In this document: piece after piece, positions 36,715-46,579 of the stretch
Numbering within the stretch: the stretch's first letter is position 1
How the letters are laid out: each line of letters starts with the position of its first letter
NCBI GenBank assembly: GCA_039619475.1
Contig: CM077116.1
Location: 165,929,363-165,993,362, forward strand
Direction of reading: 5' to 3'
DNA from: Icerya purchasi
Taxonomy: Eukaryota; Arthropoda; Insecta; Hemiptera; Monophlebidae
DNA length: 64,000 bases
Notes under the pieces: model-generated
What the model saw: the letters and a program-made list of their open reading frames with translations, nothing else
Told to the model about the DNA's origin: nothing
Database searches by the model: none
Position numbers and translations under genes: made by a program

Positions 36715-37052
36715 CACCAGTGGCCATTCAAATAAAATTTTTTAAATTCCCAGTTTATTCCCGGTTTTCCTGGTCCAAATGATCCCGATTTTCTGATTAG
36801 TACAAAAAGAAGAATGGAATTTTTTTGTTACTATTGATAATATTTGATTACCACAGCATCATATTTTGATACGAATTAAACAGAACTGTGATCGTTTATT
36901 TTTGAGTGTGTAGAGTACATTAAAAAATACATTCATCTTTCGCTTCAAATGATTCCTTCTTATTAAAAATATCGTTTTCCGCCGCTATTTTTACTTTTTT
37001 CCAGGTTAAACAACAAAATTCCCGGCTTATTCCCGGTTGGGTGACCACCCTG
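36715..37052. mobile_element. Small nonautonomous hAT-like MITE
   Basis: The right end, read inverted from 37052, starts CAGGGTGGTCACCCAACCGG and continues with GGGAATAAGCCGGGAATTTT, a classic hAT-type terminus. The left end near 36715 reads CCAGTGGCCATTC and is followed by AAATTCCCAGTTTATTCCCG, a degenerate inverted counterpart. About 338 bp and noncoding. No clear 8-bp duplication remains. Confidence 0.6.
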
Positions 37053-37460
37053 TATTTGAAAATTAAACAAGTCTCAGATTTTCGCTATCCGGGTTTCCAG
37101 TAATATTCGATAGCTCCTTTATTGCAGCTTCACTAATTTTTATCCTAAAATTAGCGTCGCTTTATAGCGACGTTTCCAATGAGAGGGGTAGTTTACTTAA
37201 GTAATGCGGTGATTACTTCGGTTTTATTTAGTAAAAGATATTTTGCTAAACTTGCATATAGTACGGAAGTAGTTCGGAAAGAGGGTAACTTTTATTAAAG
37301 TTTTAACACACTTTAAAGTACCATTGAAAATTTTAAAGGTGGAGAACTCCAGCTTGTTCTAAACTGTATAATTGCATTACAAAAAATGATCGCTCTGTAA
37401 GAAATGATAGTACAACTAAACGAACTAGTGACGAAAAACTAGAATTAACTTAAGGTATAA

Positions 37461-37740
37461 TTTTAATTAAACTAAAGTAAAGTAAAGTAGGTCCCATATA
37501 CCCTTTATAAGGATGTCGCGGGTTGTGAAGTTAATGTTCACAGTGTACTAAGCCCAACGACACTAATGGAGAGTAGGGAAGCCAGTTCCTTTCTACTTGG
37601 AATCCACCTTTACTTCCCCAGATTTCTCTGGTACCCAATTCAATTTCAGATTTGGTATAAACCTGGGAACGATTCGAATCTAAAGGATGTAAAATTTGAA
37701 AAACTAATGTCCCCCCACTTAATGGACTCGCCTTAGGTTG
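37461..37740 (-). repeat. SINE family S1, near full length
   Basis: On the minus strand: a B-box-like AGATTCGAATC near 37680, then TTCCCAGGTTTATACC, a GGGTACCAGAGAAATCTGGG stretch, a GTTGGGCTTAGTACACTGTG stretch, CATCCTTATAAAGGG and a tail of TTTACTTTACTTTAG. It matches 14325-14590 and 52313-52590 in body and 1687-1800 in tail. The A-box end is decayed. Confidence 0.65.
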
Positions 37741-38124
37741 AGAACTAGCCGGACGACGGTGAACCGGCCGGCCGATCGAATGGCTGTCTATTAAAGACAA
37801 ACATTTCAAATACTTCTCCTGACTAATCTTTTGATCTATCAGCAGCATGTCTTCTTTCTAGATTGGTTTAAACTCAGTGCTCTAAGAGTAATTTAGAAAA
37901 ATCCATCTATAAACTAATAGTTTGCACTGTTGTAACGAATGCATCAACTGAAAATAGACATTTCCCGCACTTACAACTACGTTTGCAAATGATTTTAACA
38001 AAAAAAAATGCTAAAACAACGATTTCGAAAACACGAAAAAATTAAATCAAATACAAAAACTCCGGAACCGTACAGTATAGGTAGTTGAAAAAAAGTTTTC
38101 CGAAATATTTATCTTCGATATAGC

Positions 38125-38550
38125 CGGTCGATCGGCAGAAGCATCTAAAATGTTTCCATTGAGGAGCCGTTTCGTTTCGAAATATTCCTGAAATTTATGG
38201 GGTTTACAATATTACGATCAGGCAATTTCTTTGTTTTACCCGGCTTTTAATTTAAATTCGCCTGAATGAAATCACGCTAAAAGCTAAAATTAGTTCTATT
38301 CGTATTTATTATAATTTTCATAACATATTTCTCTTTAATTATAGTCGCTATACACATATTATGATTATTTTCACATATACATAACCATACATTTATAAGT
38401 TTATAATATTATATTTTAACATTTTCGCGAGCACTGATTTGTTTCACCATTCAAAAACTCCACAAATTTCAGGGGAATATTTCGAAATCAAGTGGCTGCT
38501 TATTGGAAACATTTTAGACTATCGTGTCGATCGAGCGGCGAGTTCAACGT
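38125..38550. mobile_element. Foldback/MITE element with ~80-bp inverted arms
   Basis: Left arm (about 38129-38208) and right arm (about 38449-38545, inverted) share CTAAAATGTTTCCA, a TTTCGAAATATTCC block and CCTGAAATTT in the same order. Both outer ends carry a TCGATCG-like motif. The 240-bp interior is AT-rich and noncoding. Confidence 0.6.
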
Positions 38551-38559
38551 TCGACGAAA

Positions 38560-39580
38560 TGAACAGTGCGCACATTTTTTAAGGAACCAGCGCGCCAGTC
38601 AACAACAAAAGCTCTAATTGCATAGTAAACGAATTTCTGACAAATTGGCAGTGTTATGTAAACTTGTACTGTTTCATTTTTTACTACTTCTATCACGACT
38701 GGTTGTAGCTTTTTTTTTTTTTTTTGTTTTCCGACATCTAAGCCATGCGGTCAAAAAAAATACTAACCTTATTTTAAACATATAAGATAAAATTTAAAAA
38801 AAAAAAAAAAATAACAAAAACAAACCGCAGTGTTACCCAATAGACTATGAACCTCAATAAGGGCAACCAAAGCCTGCTCCTTCCACTAAAGCAAATACTG
38901 AATATATTACAAGGAGGGAAAACCGACAAGGAAATTAAGTCGCTGAAAAATATATCTCTGCGTGTGTCAAGTAATTTATAACAAAAATGAGCCCAAAAAA
39001 AAAGAAAACAAATGCCCTCTGAGAAACTAATCATATCGCGACCGTAACAAATCATATTGAACGTTTAACTTTGAAATTCGGTTATGCTCCATACTGAGAC
39101 GACAGATTAACAAATACCCCCTAATAAGCCTCTCAGGGATAGTTAGCGGCACATGATAATACCATATGGTCTTGATGGCGAGATAGTTGAGCAGTTACAG
39201 CTGAATTATTTCAACTTTTCTCTAGTTATATCAAAAATATCCATGTTACGTAAAATAAATCGTTATATATATATATATCACAATACGTACGATCTAAATC
39301 CGAATGAAATAGTTCAAAAGTGACAAAAATATCAAAAATTGAACAATAATTCAGGGACGAGCGTTGACCTGTTAATTTCGTTATAACGCATATATCACAA
39401 TTAAAATTCTCTCGGAAGACAATGTATAACTTTAAAATATTATGGAATTGTAAAAAAAAAAAAAACGTCTATAAACTCATGACGCGCTACCATGGATTAA
39501 AAGTAAAAAATTCAAAGCAAAATTTGACTGAAATCAGAAAAGAATATGTATTTCGGGTAGCCGAAACTTTTGATATTTAA
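38560..39580. other. Noncoding stretch, no gene seen
   Basis: T- and A-runs at 38710-38725 and 38797-38812. No domain or RNA gene was recognised. Confidence 0.5.
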
Positions 39581-39589
39581 CTCCCATAA

Positions 39590-39980
39590 AATACTTAACA
39601 AAAATAGTACTAAGCAGAATAAAACATAAAATAGAGAACGAATTAAGCGAGGAGCAGTATGGTTTTAGATCAGGGAGAGGAACCAGAGAAGCCATTCTAG
39701 TATTCCGTATGGTGATTAATAAAATGTTAGAAGTAAATCAACCGGTCTACATTGCAATGATAGACTTATTAAAGAAATCATTTGAGAAATGTGACTGAAG
39801 CATTCTAGATCAAACTTTAACAAGAATAAACATTGACCTTACAGATAAAGGAATAATAAAAGAGCTATATAAAGCACAGCGACTAATAATTACGAACAGT
39901 AACTTAGAAATAGAAGCGAAAACCAGAAAAGGAGTAAGACAAGGATGCAGTCTATCACCGCTGCTTTTTAATATATATAT
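39590..39980 (+). pseudogene. LINE reverse transcriptase fragment interrupted by U repeat
   Basis: One frame reads LSRIKHKIENELSEEQYGFR, then SGRGTREAILVFRMV, PVYIAMIDL, and ends KGVRQGCSLSPLLFNIY, which are the finger and palm motifs of a LINE RT up to the residues before the catalytic YADD. One in-frame TGA lies near 39796. It stops exactly where TA repeats and the U element begin at 39972, so the catalytic box and the rest were displaced or lost. It is a different LINE group from the Jockey fragment downstream. Confidence 0.8.
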
Positions 39981-39984
39981 ATAT

Positions 39985-40353
39985 AAACTCGGCCATTTTG
40001 TCCCGCAAGGGGCTGTGCCCCTTGACCCATCTTGCTTTAATTTCTGTCTCTTTCTCTTCTATACTTTGTATAAAATGATCAAAATTTACAACGTAATTCT
40101 TACTGGCATCAACACAAAAAAAAAAATAACATAACCACAAAAATCCTATTCTAACATTTAACTTTCATCATATAAAATTAAGACATTTCTGCGTTACATT
40201 TTTCGTTACATATTTCATTACATAAAATTGTGGCATTTTTTGAATAACAATAACAAAAATCCTATAAAATATAACAAACGTTACATAAAATTGGGACATT
40301 TTTTCAAATGGGGTGGGGGGTAGCCTAAGAATTACGTTGTAATTAATATATAT
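39985..40353 (+). mobile_element. U repeat, copy 1 (left arm of palindrome)
   Basis: A ~370-bp unit that also occurs at 46198-46575. It begins AAACTCGGCCATTTTG, then a perfect 8-bp stem hairpin with a 3-base loop at 40006-40024 (CAAGGGGC/GCCCCTTG), then several imperfect ~23-bp repeats containing TTACATAAAATTG, and ends CCTAAGAATTACGTTGTAAT in TA repeats. The motif TTACAACGTAATTCTTA also occurs inside in opposite orientation (40086), bounding a ~270-bp core like terminal repeats. Both copies sit in (TA)n tracts, suggesting TA-targeted insertion. Confidence 0.65.
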
Positions 40354-40645
40354 ATATATATTAATTACAACGTAATTCTTAGGCTACCCCCCATTCGAAA
40401 AAATGTCCCAATTTTATGTAACGCTAAATGTCCCAATTTTATGTAACGTTTGTTATATTTTATAGGATTTTTGTTATTGTTATTTAAAAAATGTCACAAT
40501 TTTATGTAACGAAATATGTAACGATAAATGTAACGAAAAAATGTCTTAATTTTATATAATAAAAGTTAAATGTTAGAATAGGATTTTTGTGGTTATGTTA
40601 TTTTTTTTTTGTGTTGATGCCAGTAAGAATTACGTTGTAAATTTT
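40354..40645 (-). mobile_element. U repeat, copy 2, inverted and truncated (right arm of palindrome)
   Basis: Mirror image of 40081-40353, with one extra ~23-bp internal monomer (TGTCCCAATTTTATGTAACG), which makes it 292 rather than 273 bp. It stops at the inner TTACAACGTAAT-type motif and abuts the truncated Jockey LINE directly. The hairpin end of U is missing here. Confidence 0.7.
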
Positions 40646-42598
40646 CTGACGAATGTTAATACACAAGATAAAAGTTTATGGAAAGTATTTTCGCGGTATA
40701 GTAAGAGCTATGGGGTGATTCTACCGCTATTTGATTCTGATCTTAACACGTATGTTTAAGGATCAAGCAAAAGCGGAGTTGTTAGCCGAGTATTACTCAA
40801 ATATTCATAAAACGAGCACGCGTCTTGCGTCTACATATCAAAATAATTTAGTCACTAATACAGTAAAACGTTTAATAACTGGTTCTGATTTCAATAACAT
40901 TACAGGTTCTCCTATTTTTCATTCTGAGTTTTGTCCTGCCTCACCTGCTGAAATATTTAGGTACCTCATGAAATCTAAAACTCTTGTGGTGATGATAATA
41001 TCCCGGCAAAAATCTTAAATAAGATTCCTCGGAAGGGGGTACTAGAGTTAACGCACATAATTAATGCTACAATGTGGTTCGGCTATTTTCCAAAGTTCTG
41101 GAAAGTAGCCAAAATCATTGCGCTACCTAAACCAGGCAAAGATTCTTCCCAAGTGAATAATATACGACCCATTAGTTTACTTAGCAATTTAAGCAAAATA
41201 GCGGAAAAAGTTATGCTACACAGGCTTCGTAATTTCGCCGATAGTAATAACATACTTCCAGTGGAACAATTTGGTTTCAGACCAGGTTATTCTACTACGC
41301 ATCAAGTTGCTAGGATTACTGATCATGTGACGCACAACTTTAATATAAACAAACACACTGGATTAATTCTATTTGACATTGCAAAAGCATTTGACACGAC
41401 CTGGCACGACGGGCTGATTTACAAAATGTTAGAATATAGTTTTCCGAAATATCTAATCAAATTGATTAGAAGTTACTTACGGAATAGAACTTTTTACGTT
41501 TCATTGCAAGACGGTAAGTCAATGACCAAAACTGCCGTCGCAGGAGTTCCTCAAGGTAGTGTGCTGGGGTCTTTTCTATTTTCAGTCTACTTGTCCGATC
41601 TCCCTAAGTTGCAACACACGAGTTTAGCTTTATATGCTGATGATACGGCTATATACTGTAGCTCGTATAGAACGTCTACTATTTATAATCGTCTACAGCT
41701 GCATAGTTTTCGGGTTTTAAAATTTTTGGAAAAATGGAAAATTGAAATTAATCCAACTAAAACAGAAGCAATACTTTTTACTCGTAGATATCCCACCCCT
41801 CCAAGGCAAATGATTATTAATGGCACCAGGATTAAATGGGCTAATCATGTTCGATATCTTGGGGTAATTCTAGATAAAAGATTATCTTTTAAGGAACACT
41901 TAAAATACGCTGAAGCGAAAACAAATAGAACCATTGCAGCTTTGTACCCAATTATCAATCGGAGATCTTACTTAAACACCGCAAACAAGCTTATTATCTA
42001 TAAAAGTATTATTAGACCAATATTGACTTATTCAGCTCCAGTTTGGTGCTCGATTTCAAATTCCGATTTTAATTAATTTAAATTACTACAAAATGGATGT
42101 TGTCGTGGTATTTTAAACGTTCCCCGCTGGACTAAAATAGATAATATGCATGACTGGTTACAATTGCCTTATGTAAAAGATTTTATAATTAATATAGCAA
42201 ATAAATTTTTTCATGGCTGTTCCTACCATAGCAATATGCTTATCAGGAATATAGGCGATTATAATTCCGAGCAACTAACCCGGATGTACGTTAAATATAA
42301 GCATCGTCGGATTAAACACAATTTAGTTAGTTAGTGATAGCTCTAGGCTGTTAAGTAATGTTTTCAATGGTAACAATTGGTTGTAATTTTTGATTATTTT
42401 GGGTTTTTTGTTATACTTTTTTTGCCCTTTGTATTTTTTTGTATAGTGTTTATATTTTTGTTAACAATACGTAAATATTCTATTTTATCACTCTAATGTA
42501 ATGCGGTCAAGTCTCTTTCGAGCTGGTACGCATTTTGTTTATAAATACTGTATTACTGTACTTAGCCAAATATACGTTCTGTTCTGTTCTGTTCTGTA
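40646..42598 (+). pseudogene. 5'-truncated Jockey-type LINE, RT to 3' end
   Basis: Reads TNVNTQDKSLWKVFSRYSK at the break, then AKAELLAEYYSNIH. After a frameshift near 40980 come CGDDNIPAKIL, WKVAKIIALPKPGKD, RPISLLSNLSKIAEKVML, QFGFRPGYSTTHQ, LFDIAKAFDTTWHDGL, GVPQGSVLGSFLFSVYLSDL and LYADDTAIY. This is a nearly intact Jockey-clade RT with catalytic YADD (334 open codons, 41072-42076). One in-frame TAA at 42074 precedes the C-terminal part (GCCRGILNVPRWTKI ... 42334). The 3' end is a (GTTCT)n run at 42576-42596. An earlier shift lies near 40750. With few lesions it is a fairly young, dead copy. Confidence 0.85.
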
Positions 42599-42599
42599 A

Positions 42600-43319
42600 C
42601 ATGAATAATCAAAGGACACCAGTAAGTGACAAAAGAACAGATCGCGGCGGCAAAAATTCATTATACAAGTAATGGGAGATACAAAGGTGAACAAATACGA
42701 GCTAATGAAAGGGAAGGCCCGGCAATTAGAGATGCTTAAAAGTGAATCTAAGTAATGTCTTTTCAGATGAGTGACCATCAATCGAAAGATTTAGGAATAA
42801 AAAAAGAAGAAACATCGATGTTTGATCTATTAAGTTTGAAATGATTAAAAAGATTTTACTCGCCTTTTATTTGATATAATTTTCTTTTTCCCTTTTACAG
42901 CTTTATCAGTTACATATTTTAAGTGGAATAAAAAGTACCGGAGAAGCGATTAAAGGGTTTTGTATATTGCAGAATAATCGCGTAATGTGGGGAAAACATT
43001 ATAAACCCGTGTCGATCGATTTTAGCGTGTTCATTCGATGGCGAACAGGTCTATGAAGAATATTACCAAAGCCGGTTAAATAAACATTTCCTCAGAATCC
43101 GTGTGGTATAAAATTGCTTCATTTTGAAAAGCAGCGGTCCATCGCCCAAACGCAGTCTGCTGCGCACTTTTTTTCTTGCAGAAACTTTGCGATATTAATT
43201 AATAATTAAAAACGCCACATCCTTTTCGGGGTAGTTGTAACGTGATTTATAATGGATGGCCTTCTTCTTTTTAACTTGTAACTATTTAAACAGTTCGGCG
43301 TACACTTTCTTTGTTTCAG
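42600..43319. other. Probable intron, noncoding, upstream of receptor exon
   Basis: No repeat was classified. The stretch ends in a pyrimidine-rich run and TTTCAG, the acceptor site for the receptor exon. Confidence 0.45.
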
Positions 43320-43517
43320 ATATTCTTCTTCCTCACTTCATATGCGATTCCGTTAGCCTTAATTTGCGGTTTATACGTATTTATGCTGACTCGACTGTGG
43401 AAGTCTGTTGCACCCGGAGGACACACGTCAGCCGAAAGCAAAAGGGGCAAAAAGCGCGTCACCAGAATGGTGGTAATTGTCGTGGCTGTCTTCGCTTTTT
43501 GTTGGTGCCCTATTCAG
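43320..43517 (+). CDS. AstA-R: Allatostatin-A receptor exon (TM5, loop 3, TM6)
   Basis: A 66-codon exon of a class A GPCR that binds the neuropeptide allatostatin-A at the plasma membrane and couples to G proteins. It is preceded by TTTGTTTCAG and followed by GTAACT, giving phase 0 at both ends. Residues 1-24 form TM5 (IFFFLTSYAIPLALICGLYV, with the conserved Pro). Residues 25-48 form loop 3 with RLWKSVAPGGHTSAESKRGK, the family hallmark, then RVTRM leading into TM6. Residues 50-66 form TM6, ending FAFCWCPIQ, the FxxCWxP switch motif. I know this combination from insect allatostatin-A/galanin-like receptors. The reading frame continues through both splice sites, so the longer open frame is only apparent. 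Exons for TM1-4 and TM7 were not recognised in the window, which implies large introns. Confidence 0.85.
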
Positions 43518-43847
43518 GTAACTAAATATTTTTTTCACTCGTAACATATTACACACACCAGTGTCGTTCTAGATTTGCCCGCAGCGGCAGCCGTTTCTTA
43601 TTACTTCAAGAACATTTAGCTGTTACTGAAATGGGACTGCGTTGATGGTATATTTTTTCGATTTTTTTACAAACACGTACAGTGTTGAGTTGAGAGGCTG
43701 GTTTTGATTTATTAACTCGCCCGCGCAGAAAGTTAATTAAAATATAAAGCAACCAACCATCATCTCGACATGTACAATTTTTCCGCCATCGTAAATAGCG
43801 CCTAGAGCCAGCGAGTCCCCGCGACCAGTGTACTCCGCTGGAGTGTA
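43518..43847. other. Receptor intron start, noncoding
   Basis: Follows the GTAACT donor. No element was recognised before the tandem repeat. Confidence 0.5.
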
Positions 43848-44336
43848 TACCAACGATGTGGTAAATCACATTTCCGCAGTAGCAACCTATGATACGTTAA
43901 GTGCACAATAGTGAGAAATCGAACTCAGTCCAGATAGTCTCCCCTGCTAGGAAAATCATTTCGCTGTCACACTGCAGTCACCCGCAGCGCTGTGTCCATT
44001 GCATTTGGTACAGAATGTACCAGCGATGTAGCGAATCATTCGCAGTAGCGGCCTGTCAGCACAATACACGGCGATATACAAGGTTCACGTGAGGTGCACA
44101 ACGGAAATCGAGCACAGTCGTGATAGCTGCATATAGTAGATTATTCCGTTTTTTCACTGTAATTGTGCTGTCTACTGCAAAACATAAGCTATAGAGTGTA
44201 TTATAGAGCGTAAATGTGGGAGGAAATCAGCAGTCTGTATGCAATAGAGATACATGAGATATGCAATAGTGAGAAATCACAATAGCCCCGCGCTAGCAGG
44301 ATTATTCATAGCCTCAACCCTGTCTACTGTAAACCG
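43848..44336. repeat. Degenerate tandem repeat, ~3 units of ~160 bp
   Basis: Recurring order in each unit: a TACCAnCGATGT block, CGCAGTAGC, a GCACAATAGTGAGAAATC-type block, a GATAG/GCTAGnA block, and a CTGTCnACTGCA-type end. Unit ends lie near 43982, 44178 and 44331. Units have diverged strongly. The array ends exactly where the hAT element inserted. Confidence 0.5.
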
Positions 44337-44601
44337 CAGAGGCAGATCTACTTAAGGGTTTTTTTGGGCTGCAGTCCAAGGCCCCGTGGATACAAAGGGC
44401 CCCCAGCCGCCATTGAAAACAATAGACGATCGATATTGTGAAGTAAAATAATATCTAAAATTAAAATTCAGAGATATATTTAAATCTAATTTTTTAAAAT
44501 TATTTTTATGATCATCCTGCTTCAGAATCTACTTTAAAGAGTTGACATTTAACCTAACTGTGATAAAATATTTTTCAAAATCAATATAGTACATATTACA
44601 T

Positions 44602-44638
<37 letters not shown>

Positions 44639-46005
44639 TAAGGTATTCCGAATAGGATCAAGAGAAAATAGAGCGACCCGTAAAAAATAACGAAATAAAA
44701 AACTGTCAATTAGACAAGCATATAAGCATAGTTTATAGTTTTCTGCTTATTAAGCAATTCCGAATTCTCGGTTCAGCCACCCGGTGGTCCATCTCTTATA
44801 TGTCGTACGCATGGAATTGTTGAATTTGTGTTCATTGTGTGAAGTACTTTTTAAGTTGATTCCCGAAAAGAGGCACGGAATTTATTTAATGGACTGGCGA
44901 AAAAACTCGATACTCCAAATTTGATTACTTTTGGGGAAAAATTATGGAGAGATTTAATTTAGTTAATAAAAAAAATACAGAACCCTGGTTTAGATATTTG
45001 TGAAGGCAACAAGTTAATTGTGTGTGTCATTAAAAGAGTTCGTGAACAACATACGGCACCAATCAGATCAGAAGCTAACGGAATACGAAGAGAAAGCTAA
45101 AAAATTAAGTACTAGTGTGGGAATAGACACACTACAGTGACATAAACAAGAGACGCATTACTTCAAAATTTTCAGATAAGTCTATACTGATAAAGTCTCA
45201 ATATACGGCGCAGAAAAATTTAAAAGAGACACGCTAAACGTTGCGTTGGATAAGCTGATTATGGATTTAAATAAGAAAAGCCAAGTCTGTGAGACATATA
45301 GCAAAACATTCAAATTTTTAATGGATTTTCAAGACAAAAATACGGAAAACATAGATTTGGAAAGTGTACGTAATGTTATTGATTATTATTCAGATGACGT
45401 AGACGAACATTTAGCGAATGAGTGAGCATTCAGTTAAAATCTTATTTACTACAGTCTAAGCCAGAGTTTTGTTGCAGTGAAATTTTTATGCTAATTCATG
45501 AAAAGAAACTTGTTGATGTTTTCCCAAATTGCTATACCATCTTAAAGATCTTTTTTTAACGTTTCCAATTACTAGCTGTGAAGCGGAGCGCTCTTTCTCC
45601 AGGATGTCGTATATAGAAAACTAATATAGGACAACAATGTCGAACTATCGACTAAATCATTTATCAGTTCTATCCATAAATTGTGATTTAACAAAAGACT
45701 TAAAATGTGATGAGCAAATAAAGGAATTTGCAGCACAAAAATGCAGAAAGGTTGCTTTATAATTTATCTAAACATAACTACACATAAACTTTTGCAATAA
45801 TGTCGTGTACAGTTGCTGTTTGTATACACAAACACTAAGTCGTATTAAATAAAATATTTTATTGTCCTATTTTTTTCCTATACACCGTATATCTACATCA
45901 CTATAGAAAAAACAGGTTTTTGATAAAATGGAAATTAGTTGAGTAATTAGGTAGGCCCCTAAGTAGCATTAACCCAGGACCCCACAAATTTACGATCCGC
46001 CCCTT
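44337..46005 (+). mobile_element. hAT transposon remnant with perfect 8-bp target duplication
   Basis: Left end CAGAGGCAGATC (44337) and right end GATCCGCCCCTT (46005) form short imperfect inverted repeats, flanked on both sides by GTAAACCG (44329-44336 and 46006-46013). The 8-bp duplication is diagnostic for hAT. GGGCTGCAGTCC and GGCCCC blocks follow the left end. The interior holds a decayed transposase (45197-45761) and a later (TA)n run (44607-44636). It lies downstream of the receptor exon, probably in an intron. Confidence 0.85.
45197..45761 (+). pseudogene. hAT transposase C-terminal remnant (dimerisation domain)
   Basis: Frames give FPNCYTILKIF, LTFPITSCEAERSFSRMS, a run of stops, then TMSNYRLNHLSVLSINCDL and an IKEFAAQKCRK end. 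This is the order of the C-terminal hAT dimerisation domain (TSCEAERSFS ... RLNxLxxLSI). Upstream frames (from 45197) are helical and charged but not clearly matched. Several stops and shifts are present and the DDE core is not recognisable. Confidence 0.75.
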
Positions 46006-46159
46006 GTAAACCGTATGGTATTCTTATTTCTCGGCACTACAAAACTTATTTCTATCGAACGTGCAGAACGAATACAACAATAATCGAATAAACAAAGTTC
46101 TTAATGTTTTAGAAGTAGTATGTATACATTTAAATTTGTCTATTACATTCGTATCAAAT

Positions 46160-46162
<3 letters not shown>

Positions 46163-46195
<33 letters not shown>
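46163..46195. repeat. (TA)n microsatellite at U insertion
   Basis: About 30 bases of TA preceding U copy 3, matching the TA tract beside U copy 1. Confidence 0.9.
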
Positions 46196-46197
<2 letters not shown>

Positions 46198-46202
<5 letters not shown>

Positions 46203-46575
46203 CTCGGCCATTTTGGCCTCGCAAGGGGCTGCGCCCCTTGACCCCTCTTACTTTCATTTCTGTCTCTTTCTCTTCTGTACTGTGTATAAAATGATCAAAA
46301 TTTACAACATAATTCTTACTGGCATTAACACAAAAAAAAAAAAATAACATAACCACAAAAGTCCTATTCTAACATTTAACTTTCATTATACAAAAATTAA
46401 GACATTTTTTCGTTACATTTTTCGTTACATATTTCATTACATAAAATTGTGACATTTTTTAAATAACAATAACAAAAATCCTATAAAATATAACAAACGT
46501 TACATAAAATTGGTACATTTTTTCAAATGGGGGGGGGGCCTAAGAATTACTTTGTAATTAATATATATATATATA
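46198..46575 (+). mobile_element. U repeat, copy 3
   Basis: Same unit and orientation as 39985-40353: AAACTCGGCCATTTTGGCC, a perfect hairpin at 46222-46240 (CAAGGGGC, loop TGC, GCCCCTTG), the ATAACATAACCACAAAAGTC block, TTACATAAAATTG repeats, and CCTAAGAATTACTTTGTAAT running into TA repeats. A minus-strand frame (46162-46356) shares NYVVNFDHFI and EEKETE with the frame in copy 1 (39955-40140), though coding is doubtful. Confidence 0.7.
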
Positions 46576-46579
46576 TATA

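Noticed and set aside
39955..40140. Small protein gene shared by U copies (NYVVNFDHFI)
   Set aside because: Similarity follows from the repeat itself; the frame runs into TA repeats and is shifted in the other copy after the shared part.
39985..40353. U repeat as a canonical Helitron
   Set aside because: A hairpin is present, but no TC start or CTRR end is seen at the expected positions, and the flanks are TA repeats.
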